From assembly GCA_024449915.1 (NCBI GenBank), contig JAMZAV010000318.1, forward strand, positions 310,001-374,000: DNA of 64,000 nt, given 5' to 3'. Source of the stretch: Sweltsa coloradensis. Its lineage: Eukaryota; Arthropoda; Insecta; Plecoptera; Chloroperlidae. The notes beneath the pieces are model-generated. The model saw nothing but the letters and a program-made list of their open reading frames with translations, was not told the origin of the DNA and did not search any database. Position numbers and translations under genes: made by a program. Positions 12,292 through 24,500 of the stretch are shown piece after piece (position 1 is the stretch's first letter; the number at the start of each line of letters is the position of its first letter).

Positions 12292-12368
12292 TGTGGTTGT
12301 GGTTGTTGTTGTTGTTGTTGTTGTTGTGTTGTTGTTGTTGTCGTTGTGTTGTTGTTGTTGTTGTTGTT
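12223..12368. repeat. GTC then GTT trinucleotide array
   Basis: About 23 GTC units (12223-12290) pass into GTT with GTG interruptions (to 12368). On the minus strand this reads as runs of D, N, T or Q depending on frame. No exon structure ties it to a gene. Confidence 0.95.
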
Positions 12369-12405
12369 TGAAGAAAGTGTGAAGTACCATGTCCGTTACT
12401 TGCAG

Positions 12406-12490
12406 AGTCACCCAGACAAGATGCAACTACAAGAACAAGGCAGCCTCCTGACGCAGCTCCTTGCACCTTGCAGCATCTCTAGGCGACACC
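12406..12490 (+). CDS. Possible exon, armadillo-repeat-like (weak)
   Basis: A good acceptor (CTTGCAG at 12399-12405) precedes an open phase-0 segment reading SHPDKMQLQEQGSLLTQLL. The spacing HPD-x4-QEQG-x3-L-x2-L resembles the second and third helices of an armadillo repeat. The segment stays open to a weak GTAACC donor at 12491, and no neighbouring exon was found. It starts 37 bases after the trinucleotide array. A pseudo-exon or chance match is quite possible. Confidence 0.2.
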
Positions 12491-12914
12491 GTAACCTACA
12501 TCCGAGCTCTTCAGAGCCTGTGCACTTTGCATTCATACATCTTAGGCACAGCAACAGTGTACACAGAACATACTTACCAACCAAGTTGTTGAAAAGTGAA
12601 TGAAGGTGGTTCGTCAGAGAACTGAGGGTTAGTTTGCCATTCATTTGTAAAGTGGCTAACTTATCCGATGAGAAAATGTTCTTCGATAATTGCGAACAGA
12701 TCAAGTGAGCATATATGTTAGCCACGCGATACCTTTGTTTGTGCACCATCTGCCTGACTCTTGACCGTATTTCAAGCAGTTCACAGCATGCTGATCTCTT
12801 CATTAGCCTTTATTCACAACAGAAACATACATTTCCACCAGTGCGAATAAATAGTACAAAGATAAACAGAAAATGCAGTACAGAAAAATTACGGGACATA
12901 TTGATTAAAATATA
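12491..12914. other. No recognised feature
   Basis: The minus-strand frame at 12408-12803 is open for 131 codons but shows no family motif or splice signals. It is not called. Confidence 0.45.
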
Positions 12915-13165
12915 AATAAATAAATAAATTCGTATTTAGAGTCTACCCACTCAGTCATATAACTGATTTTCAGTGGGGACAGTAAACCAAAGCGACCAAG
13001 CCAACCCTGTAGGCCCCGACGCAATCGACGAGTGAGCGATAACCAACCAAAGATCAATATTTTTTAATAGGAAATATAGCAATCAGTGGTATAGACAGTG
13101 CGAACACCCGCGGATCAACGCCAGAATCAACAGGGCCGATTCAGAACAACTTTAAATGTATTATG
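12915..13165 (-). mobile_element. SINE-A, 5'-truncated copy
   Basis: From the left: TAAATAAATAAA tail, ACCCACTCAGTCATATAACT, GGGGACAGTAAACCAAAGCG, CCCTGTAGGCCCCGACGC, GCGATAACCAACCAAAG, then the central body with CAACGCCAGAATCAACAGGG. It ends near GTGCCTCGTTGCT before the tRNA head. Confidence 0.85.
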
Positions 13166-13260
13166 TGCCTCGTTGCTATATTGCTTTGTTATGTTATATG
13201 TTGCTCGTATTCCTCACTCTTTCAAATCAATATCCCGCCCTCATGTACACCCTCGCCCAG

Positions 13261-13315
13261 AAGTAAATCAAGGGCTGGGTATAGTAGATACAACTAGAGA
13301 GCCCTTGATTTACTT
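13261..13315. repeat. Perfect 16-bp inverted repeat
   Basis: AAGTAAATCAAGGGCT (13261-13276) and AGCCCTTGATTTACTT (13300-13315) are exact reverse complements with a 23-base loop. There is no T-run after it on either strand. It may be the remnant of a small inverted-repeat element. Confidence 0.85.
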
Positions 13316-15207
13316 ATGGTCGTTAGTGTACATGGAAGATAAATGATGAGTACAATTTGCAAGTCTCCTACAGGCACATCAATAATAATTGACGTGTGTG
13401 TATATAGTACGATGGATCGGTTACTAATTATACGATGCGCGCTATATCAATGTACAGGACGATACAATACCGTCGCATTGTAGGCGTTTTTGCTCTTCAA
13501 TTTATAGTAAAGGCCATTCGTACCTCTTCTCCGTCCCACTAATTGGTGTATGTAGAATGGGACGTTGTATCACTCGTGGCACTCGCATTGTATTTGCAGT
13601 ACAATGACTGCCCAATTATTGGTCTTGGTTGGCACTGATGAGGCCGGCGCTTCTGCGTATCTCATCTGGCAGTTGCTAATTAGGATGGATGCATTGCAAA
13701 CATTGTCATTGTGCTCTAGGCAGCCGAGACTGTGTTTAATTCATTTCGAGAAGAAACTCCTTTTTGAGGTTGCCATCTCTTCTAATGCTTAGCTTAGCTA
13801 ATGTACACATTAAGTAAGAGCCAACTTATGTACATATTCATGTATTCAAACTACTTCAATGCCTCATTAAAACAAAGTTCTGACATTTATTTAAGTCAAC
13901 AACTACGCAATTAACAAAATGGTTGTTCCAACCCCATTCTTCGCAACTGAAAGCGAAAGAGTATGAGAGAGTACGAAGAGCTTAGGGATAGCTGGTGCGC
14001 GACCTATTGTCATACTTTTCTTTGTCAAGGTACTATTGAAAGCGAGAGAGTAATCATAAGACTTGGCCCAATGTTAAATGTTGCATCCATTGTTTGCCAG
14101 TAGGCATTAAACAATGCTTTTAAAAGTTTTGTCTGCGACAGAGGCCGCTCCAACTTTATGGACATGCTGTGCTAACTTGACGAAGAGATTTCCATGATAT
14201 AACGTGAAAATCATGTTATGTGTAATTTCAATAGATTATGAAGATACAAACAAAATTAAAACAAAATGTGTATGAGAGGCAAGTAACACAGATCCATGGT
14301 AGAGAGTGAGGATACAAATTATTCAATTATTTATGCTGTACTTTGTACGCCAACAGCCACGTTTCACCACAAAACCAAGTTTAAGCTGTGTAACTTCTTT
14401 TGGTACCTATCCACTACGAAAATATATAACACAGAAAATTGTAATAAAGCTACGTGAATAACCTAGAGATTAATTTCATAGTTATATATATTACGTTTCC
14501 TTGCAATTAAAACAATACTGGCAATTCGGATGAACTATATTTGCTAATTGGTAAGTACATCTCGGTACTAAATCTTGCCAACCAAGGTCTACTACGAACA
14601 CAATTATGTCTTAACCATGACGCTTACAAAAAGTGGTTGACTTTTTAACACAAATTAATGAAACATACTACACACATAAATTTTCGAAATGTATTTGAAA
14701 TCGAGCGCAATAAGGCTTTTTTCATGTAATTTTCGATATAATACGTCAAAGTTGTAGTGAATGTTTGCATTCAAAATGTATTTTTAATAGTAGGGTATAT
14801 TTTCAAATACATTTTTTAAATTTTTTATAAAAAAAATATATTTAATTATATTTTATGATAATTTTTCTTCACCATGTTCTAATATATTTTACTCTCATCA
14901 ATCAAAATGTCACTTTCATTTCCGATTTGGCATTCATTTAGATATAGTTGGGCCAGTGTAAGATGGTACTAGCTCTGTACGAGCGTTGTAGTAATTAATA
15001 CCCCGAGGAGTAGAGCAGTCCTCGCGTGCTGTCGACGGGTACACGAGTACTCCACTATGGGAGTCTGTGCCACAACCACGGGTAGCTAATTACACTACTT
15101 GCTTGTGTGAGTCACTAATCGCCTACACCGTGCATGTTGGAGGGGGGTCATGAACATTCGAGGTCGGTCGAGTCGGAACCTACTTAGCCCTTCCCGTCCT
15201 CTCCAGT
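13316..15207. other. No recognised feature
   Basis: AT-rich, especially 14700-14900. No exon or repeat with another copy was seen. Confidence 0.5.
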
Positions 15208-15400
15208 GTTGCCTCATCTCCTTGTTGCCATGGGAACCGTCCTCTCTACCGTGTTGCCTTATCTCCTTGTTGCCATGGGAACCGTCCTCTCTACCGTGTT
15301 GCCTATCTCCTTGTTGCCATGGGAACAGTCCTCTCTCCCGTGTTGCCTAATCTCCTTGTTGCCATGGGAACTCTATCTCTGCTTTATCCCGTGTTGCCTA
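15208..15400. repeat. 45-bp minisatellite, about 4 copies
   Basis: GTTGCCT starts occur at 15208, 15253, 15298, 15342 and 15393. Each unit carries CATCTCCTTGTTGCCATGGG and a GTCCTCTCTNCCGT block. The final spacing is stretched to 51. The array creates the repetitive peptide LLVAMGTVLSTVLP in one plus-strand frame. Confidence 0.9.
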
Positions 15401-16934
15401 AATAACCAAGAGTACGGTGTACACTGTACCTTCTCCACGTGCACCAGTTACATATTACAAGCACTGCGCCAATCACGTAACATCATGCAAACAAGAATGA
15501 TATTTTTCGTGTCCAATGCTGTACTAAAAACCGCTCGTGTTCCGCCTGGCCGGTTATTAAGTGAGCAGCTTCGTGCTGGGGCCGCCGGGAGGCAGCACTG
15601 TGCAATCATGCAATCACGTACGATGACTCGACAACAATCAATTCGGAGCAGCCAGTGAGGAAGGTCAGGAAGAGGTCGAAAAAATCAAAATCGAAAGTCA
15701 GCCAAGTGTGGGTTGAAGCAAGTAAGGTGTTACAATCACGTTTTTTACGGTTCTGTTTTGTATTGAGTAGCACACACTTTAAGTGCACACTTAACTAGTA
15801 AAGTAAATAGTGAACCGTGGCGTGGTTGGATCGATAGTATTTACTTTAGCTCTTCAGGGTACCTTAATAAATTGCTTTAATATTGCAGCGAATATAGCGA
15901 ATTCCAAAGTACGGGTATTGACCAACCAACATCAACACAAAAGCTCTGGCTAAGACGGTCGAGGAAAGTCGAACTGAACGCAAGGGACTAGCGTCATCGG
16001 TAGAGAAAAGCGGCGGTGCGGGGCGGCGAAGTCATCTATCCGCGGCCGTAAACCCTACTTATACTGGGAAGATGTGTTTCTCACGGCTGCTGAACAGAAC
16101 TGAGCAATACGGCGCCCATATATATTCATCACATTCCTAAGATATAGACAAACTTGGCACGGGAACGCGCACATCTTGGGCTTCGGTGGTAATAGTCAGT
16201 TTAAAAAAAATCTTCTGATTTTTGAGTGATGCCTGCCGGGGTAGTGGCCGTGGAAAAGCATAAGTTTAATTCGTTCTAGAGTTGTGGACCTTGTACCAAA
16301 GTATACTCTTTCTTCTTTCTTTGTTTAGGTATATCGAATGCTTTGTATAATTCGAAATTTAACGAGGGTTGTTCGTTTTGTTATAGACTTTGTTACATAA
16401 AGTTAACTAGAAAACGCCAAGGCATCACAAATAACTCTTGTATGGCTGAATGTTGAAGTGTGGTTCTGAATATTATCCTTTAGAAAAGCAATGACCTAGA
16501 TCGTATTATTTATTTTTATTCGCCTGTGTTAATAAGTTTTTCAGTGGAATTGGTTTGAAATTCAGTTAAAAAATCAAATTTCCGGCTAATAAACCGAGTG
16601 GGATTACAGCTCGAAGACCGTTACTCGGCGTTACTATGACAACGGACGGAAGGACTTGGTTTCAGAGCTCAACGAGAGCTTGATATTAGTTCCCAATAAC
16701 TTTCTTTTATAACGGTTGACACGGCTTTTAAATTGTTTGTATCATGCGACACGAATTCTAGAATAACTTTGGCTTAAGATATATTTGGGGAAGTGATTTT
16801 ATTTTGAAATCATGATTTCCAGGAACAAAATATAATTTGCTTTATGCGTTTTGACCGCTTTTGCTTAAAATTTCCTTCTAACAATCAGAATCGTTACTGA
16901 GTTGGTAGACTAAATAGGCCTACACACTTAGTTA
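15401..16934. other. No recognised feature
   Basis: 15400-16100 is GC-richer than its surroundings and includes GGCGGTGCGGGGCGGCGAAG near 16010. It could be exonic or promoter-like, but no splice-bounded frame was recognised. Confidence 0.4.
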
Positions 16935-17362
16935 TTAAGGAGCGAACCTCACGTTATATGCTTCACTTTTCTGTCCGTCCGTCTGTGCGTGTGTAGTGAC
17001 TTACGATAAAACCGAACATGACCTCCGATTGGCATAATTGTTCGTTGACATTGCCCTTCAACAAGGATGATACAGAACGTTTTGGCGACCTAGGGAAAGG
17101 GCTTAAGTAGCTTACCGCCCCAGAAAGTTTGAACATTTTTGACCCGGCGCTTCCATAATTTTGAACATGGTACTAGAGGCGCACTATTTTAAAGTAATAC
17201 GCAAACCCGGCGCTTCCATCATTTTGAACATGGTACTAGAGGCGCACTATTTTAAAGTAATACGCAAACCCGGCGCCGCAACCAAAATATAAAAAAATGA
17301 GAATATTTTATTTTCGTATTTTTCTTCGACGATCTATTGATGCGCTCGCTATTTAGGGTAGC
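16935..17362 (+). mobile_element. Element R1, copy b (near full length)
   Basis: Order: TTAAGGAGCGAAC end, CTGTCCGTCCGTCTGTGCG, ACCGAACATGACCTC, TTGACATTGCCCTTCAACAA, GATGATACAGAACG, CCCGGCGCTTCCA core, then TTCGACGATCTATTGATGCG and an end near TATTTAGGG. The left AAGGAGCG and right GCGCTCGCTA...TAGGG ends look like imperfect terminal inverted repeats. It lacks coding capacity. An internal 63-bp duplication enlarges this copy. Confidence 0.7.
17143..17275. repeat. 63-bp duplication inside R1
   Basis: CCCGGCGC occurs at 17143, 17206 and 17269. The two full units carry GAACATGGTACTAGAGGCGC and are nearly identical. The duplicated piece starts exactly at the R1 core. Confidence 0.9.
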
Positions 17363-18035
17363 CCTGCCCAAGCTTGTATTTATTCACCTCTGCTCAATTT
17401 ACAACCATATGTTAACTGCATGTGAGTGAGCCCCATATAATTCACTTCCTCGACATATCACCATCGGGTTTGCTCTACTCGGTCTGTATAACCTGCCAAA
17501 GATGAACGAACGAAACCAACACGACACTGAATGAACAGTTTAAGACTCTTCCCCTATCACGTCAACCGCGATAATCTACTCTTCCTTAGACCCCGGCACA
17601 CTTTGATTGATCGTTGACTTTATACGTCAATACCTTTGAGAGACTTAAAAGTTTACTTTTCTACGGCTCAGGGCAACCAACAAATATGCTGGGAGATACT
17701 AAAGATTGTGCTCAGCGTTTGATGAACACTGCTTTAGTACAGAGGAAGTTGGTATAACAGATAAAAATAAGAACTTTGTGGTTTACTATCAACTGAAGTT
17801 TGAGAAGTTACAACCGATCTCACGATTCGGGTTTCAAATATAAATTTTATAAATTTTTTTACTGTGTCAACGTACGGACTTACGAAATGTAAAAATATAC
17901 GGTGTGTTAGGTTCCACAAAGATATACTATTTTAATGGCTGATTTTTTAAATTGATGTATGCTGTACATTTTTGTAAAACAATGTTCCCGATTCCTATTC
18001 CATGCATGTCTTCCTATAAATGACATGCGTTTTTA
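17363..18035. other. No recognised feature
   Basis: Unassigned AT-rich sequence between two R1 copies. Confidence 0.5.
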
Positions 18036-18180
18036 GTAGACGTTGCCTTCGACAAGGATGATACAGAATGTTTTTGATGACCACTGGGGTCAAGGGAGCG
18101 GGGCTAAAATTTTTCAAAGGGAACGTTTTCCGAACTCGGCACCTCCACCAAAAATTTCGATTTATAATAAGATTGTGCGC
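18036..18180 (+). mobile_element. Element R1, copy c (partial)
   Basis: Contains GACAAGGATGATACAGAATG, TGGGGTCAAGGG and CGGCACCTCCACCAAAAA. The 5' third with the GTCCGTCCGTC block is absent. Confidence 0.75.
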
Positions 18181-18484
18181 GCGGTGCGTCAGCTTCATAA
18201 GACCGTTTTCAGAATTAATTGCGCATGCGCGCTCCATTGCAAAGCATTATGGGAGGAAAGGAATTTACATGCTAAATGTCATGAGCTTGGCATTGTGGCG
18301 AACTGCACTTACTGTGTTGAAAACGCAGTACTCCACACACCCGAGCATAAATAGTATTTAGCGTGTAAATACCTTTTTTTTACCGTAATGCTTTGCGCGC
18401 GCGATATAGAGGGCGCTGGTGATTTTGAAAATCGTCTGTTGAATATTCACGTGTCGGAGGACGTTTTTAAAACTTCCTCCTGTA

Positions 18485-18860
18485 AGTTAAATAAATAAAT
18501 AAATAAATTTTATTTAGAGTACCCACTCAGTTATATAACTGATTTTCAGTGGGGGACCACTGCTGGTGACACAAGTCAGTGTTGGGTACGGGCGCCGTGT
18601 CGCGTGGCCCTCTGTCATGTGATATGATGATGATGACGACGACGACGACGACGGCGATGATGATGGCGATGATGATTTAGGTTGCTTAACGTCTATTAAT
18701 GCACTGAGGCTATTCGAGACGATGAGGTGTGAGTATGATAGATGACGATGAAGAATGATTGCAAAAAAACATGCCTTATGTGGGCTTCGAACCCACGTCC
18801 TCATAGATAGAGCTATACGCTTCGGACCCGCGGACGTCCTCCTGTCTGACAGAACAACCT
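18485..18860 (-). mobile_element. Composite SINE: SINE-A tail, different head
   Basis: A TAAA-rich tail and the SINE-A terminal block (ACCCACTCAGTTATATAACT then TTTTCAGTGGGGGA) are joined to an unrelated body containing a GAC/GAT trinucleotide run (18625-18675). The head, on the minus strand, has a perfect B box (GTGGGTTCGAAGCCCA, near 18781-18797) with an anticodon-arm-like stretch upstream. It shares only its tail with SINE-A, pointing to a common LINE partner. Confidence 0.7.
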
Positions 18861-19199
18861 TGGAGCAGAGCTAGGGAAGTAACCCGTGAATCACAGTGGG
18901 AGAGCAGCCAAGTCCAGGGGACACCGGGACTCGGTGCCAACAGATGTAGGGGGCGCGCTCAAGGTCGGGACACTAGTAGGAGAGCAAGGTGCCACTTTAC
19001 ACTTTGAACGCGCATTCTTTCGTAGAATATGAATATATATCCTGCAACGTTATTTATCATAACTTTTGTTTATTTATTGTATATATTGTCACTTCAATGG
19101 AAAACATTGCAATCAGTGTTGTAACATACTGGCAATTTTCTGGTAAGATGTAGTCTCAACAAAGGATGCAAAGTGTACGTATACGTACTTATTTCTTTA
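18861..19199. other. No recognised feature
   Basis: Nothing identified. Confidence 0.5.
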
Positions 19200-19256
19200 A
19201 TTTCTATTTATTTATTAATTTTTGTAACGTCTATTCTTTCCAGTAAAAAAAAATGA
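19200..19256 (-). repeat. Retroelement 3' tail (type T)
   Basis: TTTATTTATT followed by GTAACGTCTATTCTTTCCAGT, the reverse complement of the type-T end. The hairpin is degraded in this copy. Confidence 0.45.
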
Positions 19257-20389
19257 TTTTCGAACGACAATAGATGTAATTAGGGATAACCACACAAAAG
19301 TAAACTAATTATTGTATAATTTATATAAAAACTGCTGTAAAAATGGGAAAATATTTATGATTCCATAGTTAAAAATTTAAATACAAGTCACAAAACATTA
19401 TTTGTAAAAATGTATAAATAAGTTGAAGAATAGTGGTTTGGTTTTATATTTCAATATGTGACTAGCTTATGTGCGTTGTATGAATTGTGCATGTTGCATT
19501 AACTGTGTGGTTGATATCACGTGGTTACCTGCACTGCAGAAGTACATCCTAAAGTTCTTGTCAAGCTCAGAGCTCGTCATTGAATTGTTGGTACGCCTAC
19601 GTATTATATTCAATCTTCTCTATCTCGCTTCACTTTTGAAAAAATAAAATAAAGATTTAAGTCTGCAGGGTTCATTGCCCGCGAATTTAATTTCTTCGCA
19701 ATAAATACAAAACTCAAAAAGTAATTAAATTATGTAACTAATTAAACACTCCAAGTTTAATTGTGATGGTGCTTGTAATTTTAAGGGTAAATACAAAGGA
19801 TTGCCTAAATCTGTCTTCTCAAAGAGCTTTTGTAAATGTCTCGAACACTTTGCTTAAAACTTTCCGCTGACAGCATTTAAGTCAGTTTTGAGATATTTTG
19901 TTTCGAAGTAAAGGAACTCGACGGCGTTCCCGTCTAAGCCCTGGGATATTTGTGTAGGCATTCAGAACTTTACGTAACATTCTTCTTAGCAAAGAAAAAT
20001 AATAATAAGAATTTACTTATAAAAATGCGCATTTATGTTTAATGCAATGGAAATAATACAAGTAAAAAATGTTGTCAGCAATTATCGTAAAAAATCTGCT
20101 CCGACCGGGGATTTTGCTTATAAATATTGAAATCGTAACCAAAATAATCATATTACAATTACAAGAATAATCGTCTAGTATACACTCAATCAGACGCACG
20201 CCACCATAATAGACTTTCTAATATATTTGTTTAAATTATGTAATATATTTTGTTATAGATTTAAGAAATGAGCATATTATATGTGATGCGAGCTTAGATG
20301 TGAAAAGGAAAACTATTTATTATTTTGTCTTATTTTTAGTAGAGAATGTTCTGTATCTACAATGCTACTTAGACTATTAGAGATGGACG
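19257..20389. other. No recognised feature
   Basis: AT-rich, unassigned. Confidence 0.5.
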
Positions 20390-20545
20390 TTTCTCTAATC
20401 GTCACTTTTCTGTCATCCGTCCGTTCGCGTGTTACGGCCGACGATTATACAGAATGGTTCTGGTGACCTAAGGGGTAAGAGGGAAATGGTAAGCCCCACA
20501 GAAAGTTTAAAAAATCATGACCCGGCACCTCCACCATTTTCAATT
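20390..20545 (+). mobile_element. Element R1, copy d
   Basis: CACTTTTCTGTCATCCGTCC, GATTATACAGAATGGTTCTG, GGTGACCTAAGGGG, CCCCACAGAAAGTTT and CCCGGCACCTCCACCA. The CATGACC...GACATTGC middle is deleted. Confidence 0.75.
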
Positions 20546-21251
20546 CGAGATCTTTTACGAACTGCTATCAATCTACAACTATGTCTTTTAAGCGGACTTG
20601 TGCTGTAAACGCCTGCAGTAATAAATAAATGAATACATTCAAAATACCGACAAAATATGCAAAATATTGAAGTGAAATGTGTTCAATGATTTGTCCAATG
20701 TGATACATCGGAAACAAAATTCGAAACACGAAAAACTTCAATACGAAGTAAAACTCACAAATCCGCAAAGTTCTCTTCGGCAAAAGTAAAAAGTCCTCCC
20801 ACGAATGTAAAGCGAAAGTTGTCGCTGAACTTGATGCAGAATCCCTGAGTGGATGAGTGGGAAGTCACAACGAGACGGGTCGTACTAGTACAACTCTTTG
20901 AGATCTCCCCGACTGGGGCAACGAGAAGCTAAGAATAGTCATTACTCAGAACTTGCCCGTTCCATTCCGCCCTTTGACACGTTTGTTTGTGTTGGTTCCG
21001 CGTAGGGTTTGGGGGGGGGGGGGGCAATTTGTAAACGTCGGGGCTCCAAAGCGCCGCCCGGGGGTTATGACAGGGGGCTCATTAATTTAAATAACATCTC
21101 GCATACAAAAAAGCGTTTACTTTATTTAAACGCCCTGCAGGATAGCGCAACTAGGACAACCGTCATTCTGGTGACTGTTGACATAAAAGGAAAGCTAAAA
21201 GCAGTAAAGCTGATGTGTGTGGGCTCTGGGGTATTTGCTCTACTCCACGAT
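20546..21251. other. Unassigned; contains a G homopolymer
   Basis: A run of about 15 G lies at 21010-21024, followed by a GC-rich patch (GCGCCGCCCGGGGGTTATGA). No exon recognised. Confidence 0.5.
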
Positions 21252-21675
21252 ATCTACACTTTAATAAGTGAACGCTGAAAACAGTTACAAAACAGCGAGC
21301 TAATTTATAGCTTACAGTGCACACATCATTTCATCTCGGCAAGGTTCTTCCCGTAAGCAGAGCTCCAGCTTTACGGGGAGATTATTAACATTTTTCTCAA
21401 GTTAACAAGAAATTGAAACATTGAATCCTAAATGCAGGTTTAGTATAAATCACCCTTCTGGTCCATCTACACTTTAATAAGTGAACACTGAAAACATTAC
21501 AAAACAGCGAGCTAATTTATAGTTAGTGCACACATCATTTCATCCCGGCAAGGTTCTTCCCGTAAGCAAAGCTCCAGCTTTACGGGAAGATTTATCAACG
21601 TTTTTCTCAAGTTAACAAGAAATTGAAACTTTGATACGTAGATGTAGGTTTAGTATAAATCACCCTTCTGGTCCC
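21252..21675. repeat. 213-bp tandem duplication
   Basis: ATCTACACTTTAATAAGTGA starts at 21252 and again at 21465. Both copies run through AAAACAGCGAGCTAATTTAT, GGCAAGGTTCTTCCCGTAAG, CTCAAGTTAACAAGAAATTG and TATAAATCACCCTTCTGGTC. They differ by scattered substitutions and small indels, so the duplication is not brand new. Each copy contains CTTCCCGTAAGC...GCTTTACGGG, a possible hairpin. Confidence 0.95.
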
Positions 21676-22808
21676 CATGCATTTAATCACTTTCAAGATC
21701 CAAGTTATATAGAAAAACTGATTGAGCAAAAACAGTAATCTAGAATCCACTTTTAATCGAATAAAAATTTTCAAGCACTTAAGTAATTAAAATGTAAATT
21801 AATTTAACAAAGAGGGCTGCAGATAAATGGCAACGACCCCAGGCTTTGGGGTAACATTGCGATCGATGGTGGCGCTTTGTTGGGGAAGCGACTGGTATGA
21901 CCCACCGTGACCTATCCCAATGTGGCTCCTATGCAGTGAGCCGGGTCAGAGTGACCCACCATGACCTTACTTTGCCTCATGTGGCACCACGAGAAGGGTA
22001 TACATTATACATTGTACACATCCAGTTAGTGGAAACGTATTCACATTATCACCATCTTCAAAGACACTTTGTCCCTTGCACTGCCAGAGCTGCGTGATTC
22101 TGCAGCACGCAGCTTAACTTATTACAACGGTGTATGCATATGGGTCTCTTCCTTCAACATCAACACACATAACAAACTTACAACTTTACACAACTTAGGG
22201 AATACAGTTATTTATACTAATACACGTTTAAGTTGGCTCGTTGAAAATTAATTACAATATTATAATAAAAGTCAAATAAGAACCATCAATTATTAATTTT
22301 TTCTATTTGCTGACAACTTCATATCACCTATTTAATTGACTATGCACCCAACGATATCTCGATCTGTTCTAATATTGTGCCTTTCAATTCTCCTTCGTTA
22401 AATTACTATTACACACATTTCCCATAACTATTACAAATGAGACCAATAACACGTCGAGAAATTGAATTCCATAGTCTTCAACCAAAAACACAAGAACTAG
22501 AGGATGATTTTTTTCAAATTTCGGACGCCACAAATTTGATCATAACCTGCTATTTCCCCTTGGCAGTGAATTCAACGAAGACTTGTGCGCAATGCGGCAT
22601 TGAGCTATATTGAAGACAATGGGTGAGCTGAGCGCTGTATGACCCGACCTGACACCACTGAGATGTCACAATCCGTCATCGGACATGTCACGAGAGTCGT
22701 GTCATGTCAGGCGAATCAATACTGCAGCAGTACGTCAGTCAAGCTCTGCCTGCCTTGCCTAGGGTAGCTCACGTTGGGCTAGCCTAGTTTGCTGGTCGTT
22801 GCTCTCCC
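21676..22808. other. No recognised gene
   Basis: A rough duplication around 21897-22000 (GACCCACC(G/A)TGACCT with TGTGGC) is visible. The rest is unassigned. Confidence 0.5.
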
Positions 22809-22935
22809 AGTACAGAGAGAGTACAGCAGGCGCAAGGAAACTGCAACCCAGGCCACCGTACAAACACTTTTATTACTTCAAGTACAGAGAGAGTACAGCA
22901 GGCGCAAGAAAACTGCAACCGACGACACCGAACAA
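22809..22935. repeat. 72-bp direct duplication
   Basis: AGTACAGAGAGAGTACAGCA at 22809 and 22881, each followed by GGCGCAAG(G/A)AAACTGCAACC. The second copy is partial. Confidence 0.9.
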
Positions 22936-24442
22936 ATAGTGTATTCGCGTCAAACTCTTAACATTTTTTTTGAAAATGAATGACGAATGAAGTAACATAA
23001 TGTTTTAATTCATTATTATTTGCTTCTAATAGCACTTAGACAGGTAGGTATCCTCTAAATCAATCAGATGTTTATAAAATACTGTAAAAGAAGAGTTTAA
23101 AATGCTTACACGAACAAATATTAAAATAATGAAGTAACTATAGATAGAATTACAAATTATTTAAACACTTCAGAACAAAATATATACATACATCTCGTTA
23201 TTAATGTAATCGAATGTTGATGTTATTTATTATAAATTGAAACTAGTAGAACAGGTAAATTGATTGTTAAATTGAAATTATTTGGACGTACATTTGGACG
23301 TGTTACTTGTTTTAATGATAAAAATAAAATAAAGCACGACAAAGGAGTTATTTGGCATAATATGTCTTTTACCTAGTTTGAACATAAATCTAAAAATACT
23401 GTCATCTTGGCGACCTTCTCTCGGTTATAGTTCGGATGCAATAGTTTCACAAGACATTCGTAGCCAGAAAGCAGAGTTAGAAACATTAAACACGAAACGC
23501 ACTCACCGGCGTGTGGGCGCAAGTGCGTGAACCGTGTGTGCAAGGACCGTGCCACACGGCGACTCAAACAAGAACACATTGTTGAAATCTTGGTGGATAT
23601 TGAAGAATCTACGAAAATGTTTTGAATATTGTAAAATTAACTCTAATAACTGTAAAACTAAAGAAAAATTTGGTTACAATCCTGCTAAAATAACGAAATT
23701 TTCTGATCGTCTTTCATATATAGCCAGTTCAACAATATAGCGTATCAAATTATATTCCGTAGCTTGGCTGATGACAATAAACTAATTTAATATTATTACT
23801 GATGCATTTACACTGGGATATTTGTAATATTTCTTACGAAGTATTTTATTTCCGTTCTGCAAGTTAAACCATAGTAAGTTAACGAAAGAGAAGGTATAAT
23901 GTATTGTAAAATAAAAGTAAATGCTCTTATTTAATATCGAAACAGGTAGAGAAAGAAAGTACGTGCATGCTTGCAACTTAGTATTTTTTAACATAATTTT
24001 TCTCTTCGCTTAGTTTCCAGTTGAGTGGAAGTTTTAATTACATTTTGATTAATGGTTTCCTAGTCACGCACATTCCCTGTCCGCTCGTGATGACGACACG
24101 CGCGACTTCGCACGCGAGCTGGGCTTTGTCCGGCTTTGTTCGGCTGACGAGTGTCCGTCAGGTCGGCAAACACATTGTTGCGGACTAGGAGAATTAGGAT
24201 ATTCAACAATATTAATTGATCCAAGAATTTACTTTTCAAATAACACTTATTCATTGAGACAGTACATTTTCGCAATAACGATTAAAACAGCAGATCTCAT
24301 TTCTCCACGTTTCACGTCAAGCCCATTGTATTATTAACAAATAATAGAATAATTATCGCAAATTTTTTAGAAAATTGTTGATGCAAGTGAATATTTTTCA
24401 TTTTTGCGAAATTACGGTTTTAGAGCAATTATTATTGATAAC
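22936..24442. other. No recognised feature
   Basis: AT-rich, unassigned. Confidence 0.5.
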
Positions 24443-24500
24443 GTTGTCCTCCTTTGTAAATCAGTTTTTATAACTGAATAGGATAAACGTTAAATAAATG
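24443..24500 (+). repeat. Retroelement 3' tail (type T)
   Basis: GTCCTCCTTTGTAAATCAG, a TTTTTATAACTGA hairpin side, AGGATAAACGTT and a TAAATAAATGAATAAA tail. This is the best-preserved plus-strand copy. The ATCAGTT...AACTGA hairpin is related to the one in the SINE-A tail. Confidence 0.7.

Noticed and set aside
12206..12466. Poly-D/poly-N or poly-T open frames
   Set aside because: They are translations of the GTC/GTT trinucleotide array, with no supporting exon structure.
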